From assembly GCA_944367045.1 (NCBI GenBank), contig CALVWI010000001.1:62001-126000 (forward strand): a stretch of 64,000 nucleotides of DNA, given 5' to 3'. This DNA is from an uncultured Clostridia bacterium (lineage in GTDB: Bacteria > Bacillota > Clostridia > Christensenellales > Borkfalkiaceae). Below the pieces are notes generated by a model. It was not told the origin of the DNA and searched no databases. It was given only the letters and a program-made list of their open reading frames with translations. Numbering within the stretch: the first letter of the stretch is position 1; the number at the start of each line of letters is the position of its first letter. The translations under genes were made by a program, and so were the position numbers. Below are positions 1 to 11,574 of this stretch, piece after piece.

Positions 1-21
1 GCCCAACTCATCGATCTATGA
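1..21 (+). CDS. 3' end of an upstream gene (partial)
   Basis: The first seven codons of frame 1 read Ala-Gln-Leu-Ile-Asp-Leu-stop, with TGA at 19-21 overlapping the ATG of the next gene at 18-20. The ATGA overlap is the same coupling used by many gene pairs in this window, so I infer that another gene ends here. Nothing can be said about its function. Confidence 0.35.
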   Translation, partial: AQLIDL

Positions 22-2390
22 AACAGGAAACGCTCGAAAAGCTCAAAAAGATGCTCGACCCCAAGCGGGACGCCGACAAGGCGTGGTATCTCGCCCTCCT
101 CGACGAGGAAGGGCAGCTTTGCTATGAGAAAGAGCACCTCGACGCCGTCCTCCGCATGCTCCGCTTCGTCTACATCTCCCGCCTCAAGAAGCGCGTACAG
201 GAGATCGACGCGGAGATGGAGCGCCTGCGTTCTCAGGAGGGCTATTCCGCGGGTGAGTACCGCGAACTCCTCGAAAAGCAAGCGGAGAAGGCGGAGACTT
301 TAAAAAAGATCGACTCCTACAAGTGCTATTTCACCGAGCCCTACTTTGCGCGCATCGACGTCGTGGACGACAAGGAGGGCTACAACAGCTACTATATCGG
401 CAAGAAGGGGGACGTCAACCTCGAGATCGTCGACTGGCGCGCCCCGCTCGCCGTGCGCTACTATCAGAAGTCGCGCGTCAACTTCACCATCAACGAGTAC
501 GAATACCGCACCGTGCTGCGCCGCGCGCTCTCCGTCAAGAACGGCCGCGTGCTCTCCTTCAGGAACGAGTACCTCTCCGTCAAGGACCACCTCACCCCCG
601 AGGAGATCGGCGGCCGCGACGAGGAAATTCTCTTCGACCCCTACCTCCGCAGTATCTTGAAGGACAGGAAGGACGACTTCACCGTCCGCGACATCATCGA
701 GACCATTCAGGAGAAGCAGTTCGAGATCATCACCCGCCCCGAGCGCGAGAGCTTTGTCCTTCAAGGCTGTGCGGGCAGTGGCAAGACGATGATCCTTCTC
801 CACCGCCTGAGCTACCTCATGTACAACAACGAGAGCCTGCGCCCGCGCGACGTGCTCGTCATCACGCCCTCCGATTCCTTCAACGCCTTCATCGACGAGC
901 TTTCCAAAGTTTTGGAGCTGCAGAAGGTGCGCACCATCACGCTGCGCAATTACTACCTGCAGGCGCTCAAGAACGAGGGCATCGAGCTCAAGTGCTCGGG
1001 CGGCGCGGAGACGCAGGAGTACCTTGCCTGGCTGTATTCGGACGCCTTCCCCAAGGAACTTGCAAAGGACATTCAAAAGCTCTACGGCGACATCATGGGC
1101 CTCTTCACGGGGCGGGAGTGCCGCTCGGTCGCGGAGGAGGTGTTCGACGCCTGCCGCCGCCGCCACGAACTCTACACCAAGGTCAAGAACGCCTCGGTGC
1201 GCATCCGCCGCGCCGTCCTCGGCGAGATGAAGGAGAATAAAGAGGGCGGCTTCTACTTCACCAAGTCCATGCGCGGGCTGATGAGCTCGCTCATTCAGGT
1301 GCAGGACTTCCTCTCTTTCGTCCTCACCGAGCGCGAGCGCACGCCCGACTACTTCTTCCGCCAGTTTGCGGAGTTCTACCGCTGCGCCAAGGACTTCTCG
1401 GCGCACGCCAACGCCGTCTTTGACCGCGCGAAGGAGGACCTTTCCGCCCTCAAGGAGACCATCGCAAAGGAAGTCCTCGATTTAAAGCGCTACCGCCAGA
1501 AGGGCCCCGACGGCGAGTACTACAGCTACGCCGACCGCATCGAGGCGCGGCAGCAGCTCGCCCTCGAAGTCGACCGCATTTCAGGCGTCATCGATGAGAT
1601 GCAGGAGGGCGTCGACCTCTTCGGGGAGTTCTTCGCGGTCATCCGCCTGTTCGGGGCGTGCGCCGACCTCGGCAAGTGTCAGAACGCGCTCGACGTCACC
1701 CGCTGGTTGTACCGCCACACCGTCAAGAAGTATAAGAAGAAATTCGGCATGCAGGGCGTGTACCCCTCGGACGCCTATGCGCTCACGAGCGCGCTCTCCA
1801 AGGCGGGCAGGAGCCTCACCCCCCGCTACGGCCTCGTGTTCATCGACGAGGGGCAGGACATCTCTCATTCCGAGTATGAGCTCCTGCGCGCCATTCACAC
1901 GGACGCCGCCTTCAACGTGTTCGGCGATCTCAAGCAGAACATCACCCCGTGGAGAGGGCTCACCGAGTGGGAGACGTTCGACAACTACTTCGAGCTCGAC
2001 GTCAACTACCGCAACACCAACGAGATCGTGAACTTCGTTTCCGAGAAGTTGGGCGTGAAGATGCAGCCCATCGGCCTTGCGGGCACGCCCGTCGAGAACA
2101 TCTCATTAAAGCGCGTCTCGGCATGGTTCCGCGGCAAGCAGGGCAGTAAGGCCGTCATCGTGCGCGAGGAGGACCTCCCGCTCTTCGAAAAGCGCGGGTA
2201 TTGCCGCCTCGCCGCCTCGGGCGCCTCCAAGACGCGCATCAACGTCATGACCGTCTTTGAGAGCAAGGGGCTTGAATTTTCCGCCGTCGCCGTCCTCGAC
2301 CGGGGCATGAGCGACCACGAGAAGTACATTGCCTACACGCGGGCCTTGCGCGACCTTGCGATCATCGACGGGGAAGGGAGCAAAAAATGA
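18..2390 (+). CDS. helD: HelD-like superfamily 1 (UvrD-type) helicase
   Basis: 790 aa, close to the length of Firmicutes HelD (about 775 aa), an SF1-like ATPase that frees stalled RNA polymerase from DNA. Visible: a charged N-terminal coiled-coil region (residues 1-100) as in HelD; Walker A GCAGSGKT near residue 250; Walker B VFIDEGQD near 607; a GDLKQNI motif; the VNYRN motif near 655; and a C-terminal ESKGLEF...YTRAL segment. The long insert between the ATPase halves (about 330-560) fits HelD rather than PcrA, which is present separately at 38.8 kb. No Shine-Dalgarno is visible in the 17 bases upstream; the start overlaps an upstream stop (ATGA). A related UvrD-family helicase is possible. 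Confidence 0.8.
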   Translation: MKQETLEKLKKMLDPKRDADKAWYLALLDEEGQLCYEKEHLDAVLRMLRFVYISRLKKRVQEIDAEMERLRSQEGYSAGEYRELLEKQAEKAETLKKIDSYKCYFTEPYFARIDVVDDKEGYNSYYIGKKGDVNLEIVDWRAPLAVRYYQKSRVNFTINEYEYRTVLRRALSVKNGRVLSFRNEYLSVKDHLTPEEIGGRDEEILFDPYLRSILKDRKDDFTVRDIIETIQEKQFEIITRPERESFVLQGCAGSGKTMILLHRLSYLMYNNESLRPRDVLVITPSDSFNAFIDELSKVLELQKVRTITLRNYYLQALKNEGIELKCSGGAETQEYLAWLYSDAFPKELAKDIQKLYGDIMGLFTGRECRSVAEEVFDACRRRHELYTKVKNASVRIRRAVLGEMKENKEGGFYFTKSMRGLMSSLIQVQDFLSFVLTERERTPDYFFRQFAEFYRCAKDFSAHANAVFDRAKEDLSALKETIAKEVLDLKRYRQKGPDGEYYSYADRIEARQQLALEVDRISGVIDEMQEGVDLFGEFFAVIRLFGACADLGKCQNALDVTRWLYRHTVKKYKKKFGMQGVYPSDAYALTSALSKAGRSLTPRYGLVFIDEGQDISHSEYELLRAIHTDAAFNVFGDLKQNITPWRGLTEWETFDNYFELDVNYRNTNEIVNFVSEKLGVKMQPIGLAGTPVENISLKRVSAWFRGKQGSKAVIVREEDLPLFEKRGYCRLAASGASKTRINVMTVFESKGLEFSAVAVLDRGMSDHEKYIAYTRALRDLAIIDGEGSKK

Positions 2391-3064
2391 AGGACATCTT
2401 TTTACTGGACATCGACGAGACGCTCTTTGACTTCCCCCGCGAGGAGAAGGAGGCGCTCTGCCGCGCCCTCGAGAAGCGGGGCATCCCTCCCACGGAGGAG
2501 ATGACAAATCGCTATCACGCCATCAACGAGAGCTATTGGAAGAAGCTCGAGCGGGGCGAGGTGACGCGCGCACGGCTGGTCGTCGAGCGCTTCCGCGACT
2601 TCTTCCGCGAGTACGGCAGGGACGTGGACGCCGAGCAGTTCTCCAAGGAATACTTCTCGGAGCTCGCCTCGGGCGGGAAGTTCTACGCGGGCGCGGAGGA
2701 GTTCGTCAAGACCCTTCACGGCATGGGGCGCATCTTCCTCGTCACCAACGGCGCGAAGTACACCCAGACCCGCCGCATCGCCGCCTCGGGCCTTATAAAC
2801 TACGCCGAGAGGGCCTTCATCTCGGAGGAGATCGGGCTCAACAAGCCCTCGGAGGGTTACGCCGCCTATGTCGAGGCGCACATCGAGGGGTACGAACGAA
2901 GCCGCGCCGTGTGGGTGGGGGACAGCCTGACCTCCGACGCCCCCTGCGCCGCCTCGCGGGGCATCGACTTCATCTTATACCGCCCCCAAGGCGCCCCCGA
3001 AGGCTACAAGGGCTTTATTGCGAGGAGTTACGATGAAGCCCTCGCCTTCATCAAAACCATGTGA
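2387..3064 (+). CDS. HAD-superfamily hydrolase, YjjG-type nucleotidase
   Basis: 225 aa soluble phosphatase. Motif I is LLDIDETLF, with nucleophile Asp8 and acid/base Asp10; motif II is LVTNGA; the motif III/IV region reads NKPSEGY...VWVGDSLTSD. A helical cap lies between motifs I and II (residues 20-95). The DIDETLFDF start and cap resemble the YjjG/YfnB group, which removes phosphate from pyrimidine nucleotides, but substrate cannot be read from sequence. It overlaps helD by ATGA, so it is probably translationally coupled to it, and it is closed by a clear terminator. Confidence 0.8.
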   Translation: MKDIFLLDIDETLFDFPREEKEALCRALEKRGIPPTEEMTNRYHAINESYWKKLERGEVTRARLVVERFRDFFREYGRDVDAEQFSKEYFSELASGGKFYAGAEEFVKTLHGMGRIFLVTNGAKYTQTRRIAASGLINYAERAFISEEIGLNKPSEGYAAYVEAHIEGYERSRAVWVGDSLTSDAPCAASRGIDFILYRPQGAPEGYKGFIARSYDEALAFIKTM

Positions 3065-3074
3065 AAGTGCAAAG

Positions 3075-3100
3075 ACGCCGCGAAAAGCGGCGTTTTTGTT
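3075..3100 (+). terminator. Intrinsic terminator after the HAD gene
   Basis: A perfect 7-bp stem ACGCCGC / GCGGCGT with a GAAAA loop is followed by TTTTTGTTTT. It starts 11 bases after the HAD stop codon. Confidence 0.9.
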
Positions 3101-3143
3101 TTGACCTTTTGTTCGCATTTTTCGGGAAAATTGTGGAAATCAT

Positions 3144-3172
3144 TTGCGCAAAACAACAAGATATGGTATAAT
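3144..3172 (+). promoter_or_regulatory. Promoter of parE-parC
   Basis: TTGCGC (3144-3149), 17-bp spacer, TATAAT (3167-3172) with an extended -10 TGG just before it. Predicted transcript start is near 3179, giving a leader of about 48 nt with AGAGG before the ATG at 3227. Confidence 0.8.
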
Positions 3173-3226
3173 GCGTGTGATAATATTGAGGTATTGCACC
3201 CTTTTGCGGAGTGCATAGAGGAACAT

Positions 3227-5275
3227 ATGAGCGACCATTACGACGCGGGGGACATTACCGTCCTCGAGGGGCTGGAGGCGGTGCGCCTTCGCCCCGGCAT
3301 GTATATCGGCACCACGAGCTCCAAGGGGCTCCATCACATCTTATGGGAGATCGTCGACAATTCCATCGACGAGGCCGCCAACGGCTACTGCGACCGCATC
3401 GACGTCACCCTCCACAAGGACGGGTCTGCCTCCGTGCGCGACAACGGCCGCGGCATCCCCACGGACATTCACCCCAAGACCAAGGTCTCGGGCGTGCAGG
3501 TCGTCTTTACGCAGCTGCACGCGGGCGGCAAGTTCGACGAGCACAACTACTCCTTCTCGGGCGGCCTGCACGGCGTGGGCGCAAGCGTCACCAACGCGCT
3601 CTCCAAATGGCTGAAGGTGGAGGTCTGCCGCGACGGCTACGTCTGGCGCATGGAATTCCATTCCTTCTACGACGCGAAGAAGAAGCGCTGGGAGTCGGGC
3701 ATTCCCGTCGCGCCCCTCGAAAAGACCAAGGAGCGCACCAAAAAGCACGGCACCTATGTGCACTTCATGCCCGATGAGAACGTGTTCCCCGACCCCGCCT
3801 TCCAGCTCTCCGTCGTGCAGAACAGGCTGAGCGAGCTCGCCTTCCTCAACAAGGGGCTCCTCATCACGCTCACCGACGAGCGCGTGACGATGGCGGAGAT
3901 GAAGGAGGGGGACGAGCCCGAACAGCTCGATCTCGCCGACGCGACGCAGCCCTACCACGTCGAATATAAGTACGACGGGGGCATCTCCGACTTCGTCAAG
4001 TCCCTCAACGAGGGCAAGGCGACGCTCTACGGTAAGCCCCTCTACTACAAGACGCAGGCGGACGGCGTCCTCGTCGAGTTCGCCATTCAGCACACGGGGG
4101 AGTTCACCGAGAACCTCTTCTCCTTCGTCAACAATATCCCGACGCCCGAGGGCGGCACGCACGAGTCGGGCTTTCGGAGCGGCCTCACGCGCATGCTCAA
4201 CGACTACGCGCGCGAAAATAAGCTCATCAAGGAGAAGGACGCCAACTTCCAAGGGGACGACTTCCGCGAGGGCCTCACCGCCGTGCTCTCCGTAAAACTC
4301 AAGAACGTCCAGTTCGAGGGCCAGACCAAAACGAAGCTCGGCAACTCCGAAGTGCGGCCCGTCGTCGAGGCGGCCGTCGTCGAGGGATTGCGCTCGCTCG
4401 CGGCGCAGAGCGGCAACAAGAAGGCGTTCGAGGAGATCATCAAGAAGGCGCAGGGAGCGGCCCGCGTCCGTCTCGCGGCGCGTCAGGCCAAGGACACCGC
4501 CCGCGCCAAGAACAGCATCGACTCTTTGATGCTCGTCGGCAAGCTCGCCGCGTGTTCGGGCAGAAAGCCGGAGCAGAACGAGCTCTTCATCGTCGAGGGC
4601 GATTCGGCAGGGGGCACTGCAAAGCAGGCCCGCGTGCGGCAGTTCCAGTCCATTCTGCCCCTTCGCGGCAAACCCTTGAACGTAGAAAAGAAGCGGCTCG
4701 ATCAGGTGCTCGCAAACGAGGAAATCAGGACGCTCATCTCGGCGCTCGGCGCGGGGGTGGGGAACGACTTCAACATCGACAAAGTCAACTACCACAAGGT
4801 CATCATCCTCTCGGATGCCGACCAGGACGGCTTCCACATCCGCTGTATCCTCCTCACCTTCTTCTTCCGCTACATGCGTCCGCTCGTCAACGCGGGGTAT
4901 GTCTACATCGGCATGCCGCCCCTCTACAAGGTGTATAAGCAGAACGGCTCCTTCGAGGAATACGCCTACGACGACAAGGAGCTGCAGGAAAAGATCGACA
5001 AGGCGGGCAAGGGCTACCTCATTCAGCGGTACAAGGGCCTCGGCGAGATGAGCGCCGAACAGCTCTGGCAGACGACGATGGACCCCATGCGCCGCAATTT
5101 GACGCAGGTGACCATCGAGGACGCCGTCGCCGCCGAGAACATGGTCACGACGCTCATGGGCGACCGTGTGGAGGGCAGAAAGCAGTTCCTCGCGCGCTAC
5201 GCAAACTTCAACAAGGTAGATACCTTTATGGATAAAGTCAAGCTCAAGAAGGAGGGCGCTCATGCGGAAGAGTGA
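3227..5275 (+). CDS. parE: DNA topoisomerase IV subunit B (ParE-like)
   Basis: 682 aa ATPase subunit of a type IIA topoisomerase. Visible: GHKL ATP site [16 protein letters not shown] and [15 protein letters not shown] in the first 130 residues; the transducer domain; and the TOPRIM domain with EGDSAGG (near 457) and the metal-binding DADQDG (near 530). An ATG at 3101 is in frame, but I chose 3227 because AGAGG precedes it and because family homology starts at the [19 protein letters not shown] block. GyrB is the alternative. ParE is favoured because the partner gene, overlapping by 14 bases, lacks a GyrA box. Confidence 0.8.
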   Translation: MSDHYDAGDITVLEGLEAVRLRPGMYIGTTSSKGLHHILWEIVDNSIDEAANGYCDRIDVTLHKDGSASVRDNGRGIPTDIHPKTKVSGVQVVFTQLHAGGKFDEHNYSFSGGLHGVGASVTNALSKWLKVEVCRDGYVWRMEFHSFYDAKKKRWESGIPVAPLEKTKERTKKHGTYVHFMPDENVFPDPAFQLSVVQNRLSELAFLNKGLLITLTDERVTMAEMKEGDEPEQLDLADATQPYHVEYKYDGGISDFVKSLNEGKATLYGKPLYYKTQADGVLVEFAIQHTGEFTENLFSFVNNIPTPEGGTHESGFRSGLTRMLNDYARENKLIKEKDANFQGDDFREGLTAVLSVKLKNVQFEGQTKTKLGNSEVRPVVEAAVVEGLRSLAAQSGNKKAFEEIIKKAQGAARVRLAARQAKDTARAKNSIDSLMLVGKLAACSGRKPEQNELFIVEGDSAGGTAKQARVRQFQSILPLRGKPLNVEKKRLDQVLANEEIRTLISALGAGVGNDFNIDKVNYHKVIILSDADQDGFHIRCILLTFFFRYMRPLVNAGYVYIGMPPLYKVYKQNGSFEEYAYDDKELQEKIDKAGKGYLIQRYKGLGEMSAEQLWQTTMDPMRRNLTQVTIEDAVAAENMVTTLMGDRVEGRKQFLARYANFNKVDTFMDKVKLKKEGAHAEE

Positions 5276-7697
5276 GAAAAAGCAAGAAGAACCCAAGGGC
5301 AGCCTCTTTGTAACGCCGCTCGAGGACGTCCTTCCCTCCGCCATGCTCCCGTATGCGGAGTTCGTCATCATGGACCGCGCCCTTCCCCGCGTGGAGGACG
5401 GCTTAAAGCCCGTTCAGCGGCGCATTCTCTACACGATGTTCGAGATGGGGCTCCTTCCCGACAAGCCGCACAAGAAGTCGGCGCGCATCGTCGGTGACTG
5501 CATGGGCAAGTACCACCCGCACGGCGACAGCTCGGTCTACGACGCGATGGTGCGCATGGCGCAGGACTTCAACATGGGGCGGACGCTCGTCAACGGCCAC
5601 GGCAACTTCGGTTCGGTGGACGGCGACCCCGCCGCCGCAATGCGCTATACGGAAGCGCGCCTCGAGCCCATCGCCCTCGAACTTCTTCGCGACCTCTACA
5701 AGGACACCGTTCCCTTCTCGCTCAACTTTGACGACTCCTTAAAGGAGCCCGACATGCTCCCCGGGCGGTTCCCCAACCTGCTCGTCAACGGCGCATCGGG
5801 CATCGCCGTCGGCCTTGCGACCAACATTCCGCCTCACAATTTGGGCGAGTGCATCGACGCCGTCGTCGCGTACATCGATAAGCCGACCATCAAGCTCGAG
5901 GAGCTCATGAAGAAGCTCCCCGCGCCCGACTTCCCCACGGGCGGGTACATCGTCAAGGGGGAACTCGAACAGGCGTATAAGACGGGCAAGGGCAAGATCA
6001 CTCTCCGCGCCAAGACGCGCATGGAGGCGGGCGAGGGGGATCGGAAGCTCCTCGTCATCAGCGAACTTCCCTATCAGGTCAACAAGGCCAACCTTCTTCG
6101 CCGCATCGCGGAGCTCCGCGAGGAGAAGAAGGAGGAATTTGCCGCCGTCACGGGCGTCAGGGACGAGAGCGACCGCGTCGGCATGCGCGCCGTCATCGAA
6201 CTCAAGGGCGACTGCGACGTCGACGCCGTCTTAAAAAAGCTCTATAAGTACACCGACCTCGAGACGACCTTCGGCATCAACATGGTCGCGATCGCCGGCG
6301 GCAAGCCCATGCTCATGGGCCTTCTCGACATCGTCCGCTACTATGTCGAGTACCAGCGCGAAGTCGTCCTCCGCCGCACGAAGTTCGATTTAAATCAGGC
6401 GAAGGAGCGCTGCCACATCTTGGAGGGCCTCATCATCGCCGTGCGCAACATCGACGAGGTGATCAAGATCATCAAGAACGCCGATTCGACGCCCGACGCG
6501 CGCGACAAATTGAGAAAGCGTTTCGACCTCTCGGAGCGGCAGGCACAGGCCATCCTCGACTTGCGCCTTGCCCGCCTCACCAAGCTCGAAGTGTTCAAGC
6601 TCGAGGAGGAATTAAAGCAGCTCAAGGAGCTCATCAAGAAGCTCACCGCCATCGTGGGGAGCAAGCAGAAGCAGCTCGAAGTCGTCCGCGAGGAGATCCT
6701 CGAGATCAAAAAGGCGTATCCCTCGCCCCGCCGCTCTACGCTCGTGGAGACGCTCGAGGACGCGGGCCCCGTCCGCGCCGACGTGCGCGCACCCGGCGTC
6801 GAGAGTTTCCTCTGCGTCTCGTACGACGGCATGCTCAAGTGCGTCACCGAGAAGAACTTCTCCGCTTCAAATAAGGACCTCTCGCAAAAGACCAAGCCCA
6901 ACAACATCATGAAGGAGAAGCTCTCCATCATGTCCGACTGCGACGTGTGGGTGTTCTCCGACCGCGGCAACTGCTACCGCCTGCGCCCCGAGCAGGCCGC
7001 CTGCCGCTTCACCGAGGCGGGCTATGCGCTTTCCGACCTCTTCGAGGGCGCCCAAGAGGACGAAGTCCCCGTCGCGCTCTTCCCCGCCGACACGAGCGAG
7101 GGCGACGCGCTCTTCTACACCGAGCGCGGCATGATCAAGCGCACGGCGTGGAGCGAGTACAACGTCGGCAAGCCCGTCTTCCAGGCCATCCGCCTTGCGG
7201 AGGGTGACCGCGTCCTGAATGTCGAGACGGACACGGGCGACAAGGAGGAGACCATCTTCTTCGTGACCAAGCTCGGCATGTGCCTGAACGCCAAGAAGGA
7301 CGACATTCCCTCGCAGGGACGCATCGCGGGCGGCGTCAAGGGCATCAACCTCAACGAGGGCGACAAGGTCATCTTTGCCGCGCAGATCGACGGCGAGGGC
7401 GAAGTCGTCGTCGCCATCACGGGCGGCCGCATCAAGCGCATCATCGTGGCGCAGGTCGACCCGCTTCCCCGCTATCGCAAGGGCGTGCAGATCGCAGTCC
7501 TCAAGGAGGGCGAAGAGGCGCTGTTCGCAAGCTATGTCACCATTCCCTATATGCTCGGCCTGCAGCTCGAGGACGGCATCACCGCCATCTCCACCGAGGC
7601 GGTGCCCATCGACGCGACGGGCACGCGCGGCCGCGTCAACAAGGCATACGCCTCCATGACCGCCGTCTATGCCGCAAAATATTTGAAGGGTGAATAA
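5262..7697 (+). CDS. parC: DNA topoisomerase IV subunit A (ParC-like)
   Basis: 811 aa breakage-reunion subunit. Catalytic tyrosine is Tyr129 in [11 protein letters not shown]. The quinolone-determining region [11 protein letters not shown] keeps the sensitive-type Ser90 and Asp94. A coiled-coil tower region lies around residues 340-490, and the C-terminal beta-pinwheel starts near 515. The first pinwheel blade reads GMLKC...[10 protein letters not shown] and has no QRRGGKG-like GyrA box, the element needed for negative supercoiling, so this is more likely topoisomerase IV than gyrase. The start overlaps parE by 14 bases. Together they form the heterotetramer that decatenates chromosomes. Confidence 0.85.
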   Translation: MRKSEKKQEEPKGSLFVTPLEDVLPSAMLPYAEFVIMDRALPRVEDGLKPVQRRILYTMFEMGLLPDKPHKKSARIVGDCMGKYHPHGDSSVYDAMVRMAQDFNMGRTLVNGHGNFGSVDGDPAAAMRYTEARLEPIALELLRDLYKDTVPFSLNFDDSLKEPDMLPGRFPNLLVNGASGIAVGLATNIPPHNLGECIDAVVAYIDKPTIKLEELMKKLPAPDFPTGGYIVKGELEQAYKTGKGKITLRAKTRMEAGEGDRKLLVISELPYQVNKANLLRRIAELREEKKEEFAAVTGVRDESDRVGMRAVIELKGDCDVDAVLKKLYKYTDLETTFGINMVAIAGGKPMLMGLLDIVRYYVEYQREVVLRRTKFDLNQAKERCHILEGLIIAVRNIDEVIKIIKNADSTPDARDKLRKRFDLSERQAQAILDLRLARLTKLEVFKLEEELKQLKELIKKLTAIVGSKQKQLEVVREEILEIKKAYPSPRRSTLVETLEDAGPVRADVRAPGVESFLCVSYDGMLKCVTEKNFSASNKDLSQKTKPNNIMKEKLSIMSDCDVWVFSDRGNCYRLRPEQAACRFTEAGYALSDLFEGAQEDEVPVALFPADTSEGDALFYTERGMIKRTAWSEYNVGKPVFQAIRLAEGDRVLNVETDTGDKEETIFFVTKLGMCLNAKKDDIPSQGRIAGGVKGINLNEGDKVIFAAQIDGEGEVVVAITGGRIKRIIVAQVDPLPRYRKGVQIAVLKEGEEALFASYVTIPYMLGLQLEDGITAISTEAVPIDATGTRGRVNKAYASMTAVYAAKYLKGE

Positions 7698-7701
7698 AAT
7701 C

Positions 7702-7739
7702 GAGCCGCGCGGCGCGCCGAATGGCGCGCCGCGCGGCTC
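7702..7739. terminator. 17-bp perfect GC hairpin between convergent operons
   Basis: Arms 7702-7718 and 7723-7739 (beginning GAGCCGCGCGG) are perfectly complementary around a GAAT loop. No U tract follows on the + strand, so it is a very stable terminator-like structure of uncertain mechanism at the end of parC. Confidence 0.6.
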
Positions 7740-7740
7740 C

Positions 7741-7775
7741 AAAAAAGGCCGCCGTGCAATTTGCACGGCGGCCTT
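7741..7775 (-). terminator. Intrinsic terminator of gpmI
   Basis: 15-bp stem (AAGGCCGCCGTGCAA / TTGCACGGCGGCCTT) that on the minus strand runs directly into TTTTTT. It lies 10 bases after the gpmI stop codon and may also stop parC transcription on the plus strand. Confidence 0.85.
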
Positions 7776-7784
7776 CCGCATTAC

Positions 7785-9341
7785 TTACTTTTCGATGAGG
7801 CTCTTGCCCGTCATCTCGGGAGGGATGGGCAGGCCCATCACCTCGAGCAGGGTGGGAGCGAGGTCGGCGAGGATGCCGTCTTTTCTCAGCGTCGCGTTCT
7901 TGTATTTCTCGGAGACGAGAATGACGGGAACGGGGTTGGTCGTGTGCGCCGTGAAGGGCGAACCGTCGGTGTCGAGCATCTTGTCGGCATTGCCGTGGTC
8001 AGCCGTGACGAGCGCGCTGCCGCCCATCGAGAGGATCTTGTCCGTGATCTTCTTCACGCACTCATCCACCGTGTGCACGGCCTTGACCGCCGCGGGAATG
8101 ACGCCCGTGTGCCCGACCATGTCGCAGTTGGCGAAGTTCAGGATCATCACGTCGAACTCGCCCGTATCCAGCTCCTCGAGCGCGCGCGCCGTCACTTCGG
8201 GCGCCGACATCTCGGGCTGCAGGTCATAGGTTGCGACCTTGGGGGAGTTGATGAGCACGCGCACCTCGTCCTTGTTGGGCTCCTCGACGCCGCCGTTGAA
8301 GAAGAAGGTGACGTGCGCGTACTTCTCCGTCTCGGCGATGCGCAGCTGCTTCTTTCCCATCTTCGCGAGGTACTCGCCCAGCGTGTTGTGGAGCGTCTGC
8401 TTGGGGAAGGCGATCTCGACGTTCTTGTATTCCGCGTCGTACACCGTGAAGCACACGTACTCGGGGTGCAGGAAGCCCGTCTTGCGCTCGAACACGGTGC
8501 CCTTGGGCACGACGAAGGGATCCTGCGAGAAGGCGCGGGTGATCTCGCGCGCTCTGTCGGGGCGGAAGTTGAAGAAGATGATGGAGTCGCCCTCTTCGAC
8601 GAGCGCCACGGGCTTGCCGTTCTCGACGATGTTGGTGGGGAGGACGAACTCATCCGTCACGCCGCCCGCATAGGAGGCGCGGAGGGCATCCGCCGCGTTT
8701 TCTGCGTGAATGCCGTTGCCGATGGTGAGCATATCGTATGCCTTCTCGATGCGGTCCCAGTTGTTGTCTCGGTCCATCGCATAGTATCTGCCGCAGACGG
8801 ACGCGATCTTGCCGTAGCCCAGCTTGTCCATCTCCGCCTGAAGCTCTTCGGCAAAGCCTGCGCCCGAGGTGGGGGAGACGTCTCTTCCGTCCATAAAGCA
8901 GTGCACGAAAGTCTTGGGCACGCCGCGGCGCTTTGCCATCTCGAGGAGGGCAAAGAGGTGGGTGATGTGGCTGTGCACGCCGCCGTCGGAAAGCAGCCCC
9001 CAAAGGTGCAGCTGCTTGCCGTTCTTGATGGCGCTGTCCATCGCCTTGATGAGGGCGGGGTTCTCAAAGAACTCGCCGTCCTCGATCTCCTTCGTGATCT
9101 TGGTGAGGTCCTGATAGACGATGCGGCCCGCGCCCATGTTGAGGTGACCGACTTCCGAGTTGCCCATCTGGCCGTCGGGCAGGCCGACGGAGCGGCCGCT
9201 CGCGCCGAGGGTCGCGGAGGGGAACTCCTTCTCGAGTTCGTTCACGTTGCGGCTGCCGTCCATGGCGATGGCGTTGCCGTGCGTGTCGGGGTTGAGCCCG
9301 TAACCGTCCATAATGATGATGGCATAGGGGATCTTTTTCAT
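7785..9341 (-). CDS. gpmI: 2,3-bisphosphoglycerate-independent phosphoglycerate mutase
   Basis: 518 aa, family-typical (about 510). Alkaline-phosphatase-fold Mn enzyme converting 3- to 2-phosphoglycerate. Visible: metal ligand Asp12 in MDGYG, phospho-serine Ser62 in GNSEVGH, the phosphotransferase insert (about 75-300) with HCFMDGRD and FFNFRPDRAR, and the C-terminal metal site NCDMVGHTG...TADHGNAD. AAGGAG precedes the ATG. It is the last gene of a glycolytic operon pgk-tpiA-gpmI and ends in a convergent terminator. Confidence 0.97.
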   Translation of the reverse strand: MKKIPYAIIIMDGYGLNPDTHGNAIAMDGSRNVNELEKEFPSATLGASGRSVGLPDGQMGNSEVGHLNMGAGRIVYQDLTKITKEIEDGEFFENPALIKAMDSAIKNGKQLHLWGLLSDGGVHSHITHLFALLEMAKRRGVPKTFVHCFMDGRDVSPTSGAGFAEELQAEMDKLGYGKIASVCGRYYAMDRDNNWDRIEKAYDMLTIGNGIHAENAADALRASYAGGVTDEFVLPTNIVENGKPVALVEEGDSIIFFNFRPDRAREITRAFSQDPFVVPKGTVFERKTGFLHPEYVCFTVYDAEYKNVEIAFPKQTLHNTLGEYLAKMGKKQLRIAETEKYAHVTFFFNGGVEEPNKDEVRVLINSPKVATYDLQPEMSAPEVTARALEELDTGEFDVMILNFANCDMVGHTGVIPAAVKAVHTVDECVKKITDKILSMGGSALVTADHGNADKMLDTDGSPFTAHTTNPVPVILVSEKYKNATLRKDGILADLAPTLLEVMGLPIPPEMTGKSLIEK

Positions 9342-9380
9342 GAATGGCTCCTTAAAATGTGCTTTTTATTGCGATGCGGC

Positions 9381-10127
9381 TCACTTGTCGAAGTGGACGA
9401 TGGCCGCGAAGTCGTTGGGTTTCAAAGACGCGCCGCCGATGAGGCCGCCGTCGATCTCGGGCATTGCCATGAGCTCCTTGCAGTTCCCGGCGTTCATCGA
9501 GCCGCCGTACTGGATGCGCACCTTCTCGGCGCACTTGGGGCAGAACTTCTCCGCGATCTTTTTGCGGATGAAGCCGATGGTCTCGTTGGCCTGCTCTGCG
9601 GTCGCCGTCTTGCCCGTGCCGATGGCCCAGACGGGCTCGTACGCGATGACGATCTTGGTGATATCCTCGATGCCGTCGAGGCCCTTCTCGATCTGGCGCG
9701 CGAGCACTTCCTCGGTCTTGCCCGTCTCGCGCTCCTCGAGCGTCTCGCCGATGCACACGATGGGGGTGAGGCCCGCCTCGATGGCCGCGAGCGTGCGCTT
9801 GTTGACGGTCTCGTCCGTCTCGCCGAAGTACTGCCGTCTCTCGCTGTGCCCGATGATGACGTAGGTGACGCCGTACTCCTTGAGCATATCGGCGGAGATC
9901 TCGCCCGTGTAGGCGCCCTTCTTGGCGAAGTGGACGTTCTGCGCGCCGAGGGCGATGTTGCTGCCCTTGAGGGCCTCCGCGGCGGCGGGGATGTCGATGG
10001 CGGGAACGCACACGGCGACGTCGCAATTCGCGTCCGCGACAAGCGGCTTGATGGCCTCGATAAGGGCGACGCCCTCCTTGGCGGTGTTGTTCATTTTCCA
10101 GTTGCCTGCAATGATGGGTCTGCGCAT
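9381..10127 (-). CDS. tpiA: Triosephosphate isomerase
   Basis: 248 aa TIM barrel interconverting dihydroxyacetone phosphate and glyceraldehyde 3-phosphate. Catalytic residues are Lys11 (GNWKMN), His94 (IIGHSERR) and Glu164 (AYEPVWAIGTG), with the phosphate loop near IQYGGS. Start chosen at 10127 behind AAAGGAG. It sits between pgk and gpmI, 39 bases upstream of gpmI. Confidence 0.97.
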   Translation of the reverse strand: MRRPIIAGNWKMNNTAKEGVALIEAIKPLVADANCDVAVCVPAIDIPAAAEALKGSNIALGAQNVHFAKKGAYTGEISADMLKEYGVTYVIIGHSERRQYFGETDETVNKRTLAAIEAGLTPIVCIGETLEERETGKTEEVLARQIEKGLDGIEDITKIVIAYEPVWAIGTGKTATAEQANETIGFIRKKIAEKFCPKCAEKVRIQYGGSMNAGNCKELMAMPEIDGGLIGGASLKPNDFAAIVHFDK

Positions 10128-10163
10128 AAAATAACTCCTTTCCTATGTTGTCGAAATGCTGTC

Positions 10164-10195
10164 AAAAAAATCTGCGGGACGAGGCCGCCCCGCAG
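10164..10195 (-). terminator. Hairpin plus U tract between pgk and tpiA
   Basis: On the minus strand CTGCGGG / CCCGCAG with a 10-base loop is followed by ATTTTTTTG, 12 bases after the pgk stop and 36 bases before tpiA. No separate promoter for tpiA is evident, so I infer partial termination that lowers tpiA-gpmI relative to pgk. Confidence 0.75.
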
Positions 10196-10207
10196 GAAGT
10201 TGGTTTG

Positions 10208-11530
<1,323 letters not shown>

Positions 11531-11574
11531 AGAAAAAACTCTCCTTATCTAGAAATGGTTTTTTTACCTTGTTT

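Noticed and set aside
3341..5371. 676-codon open frame antisense to parE
   Set aside because: Shadow of parE in high-GC sequence; no SD, promoter or recognisable domain.
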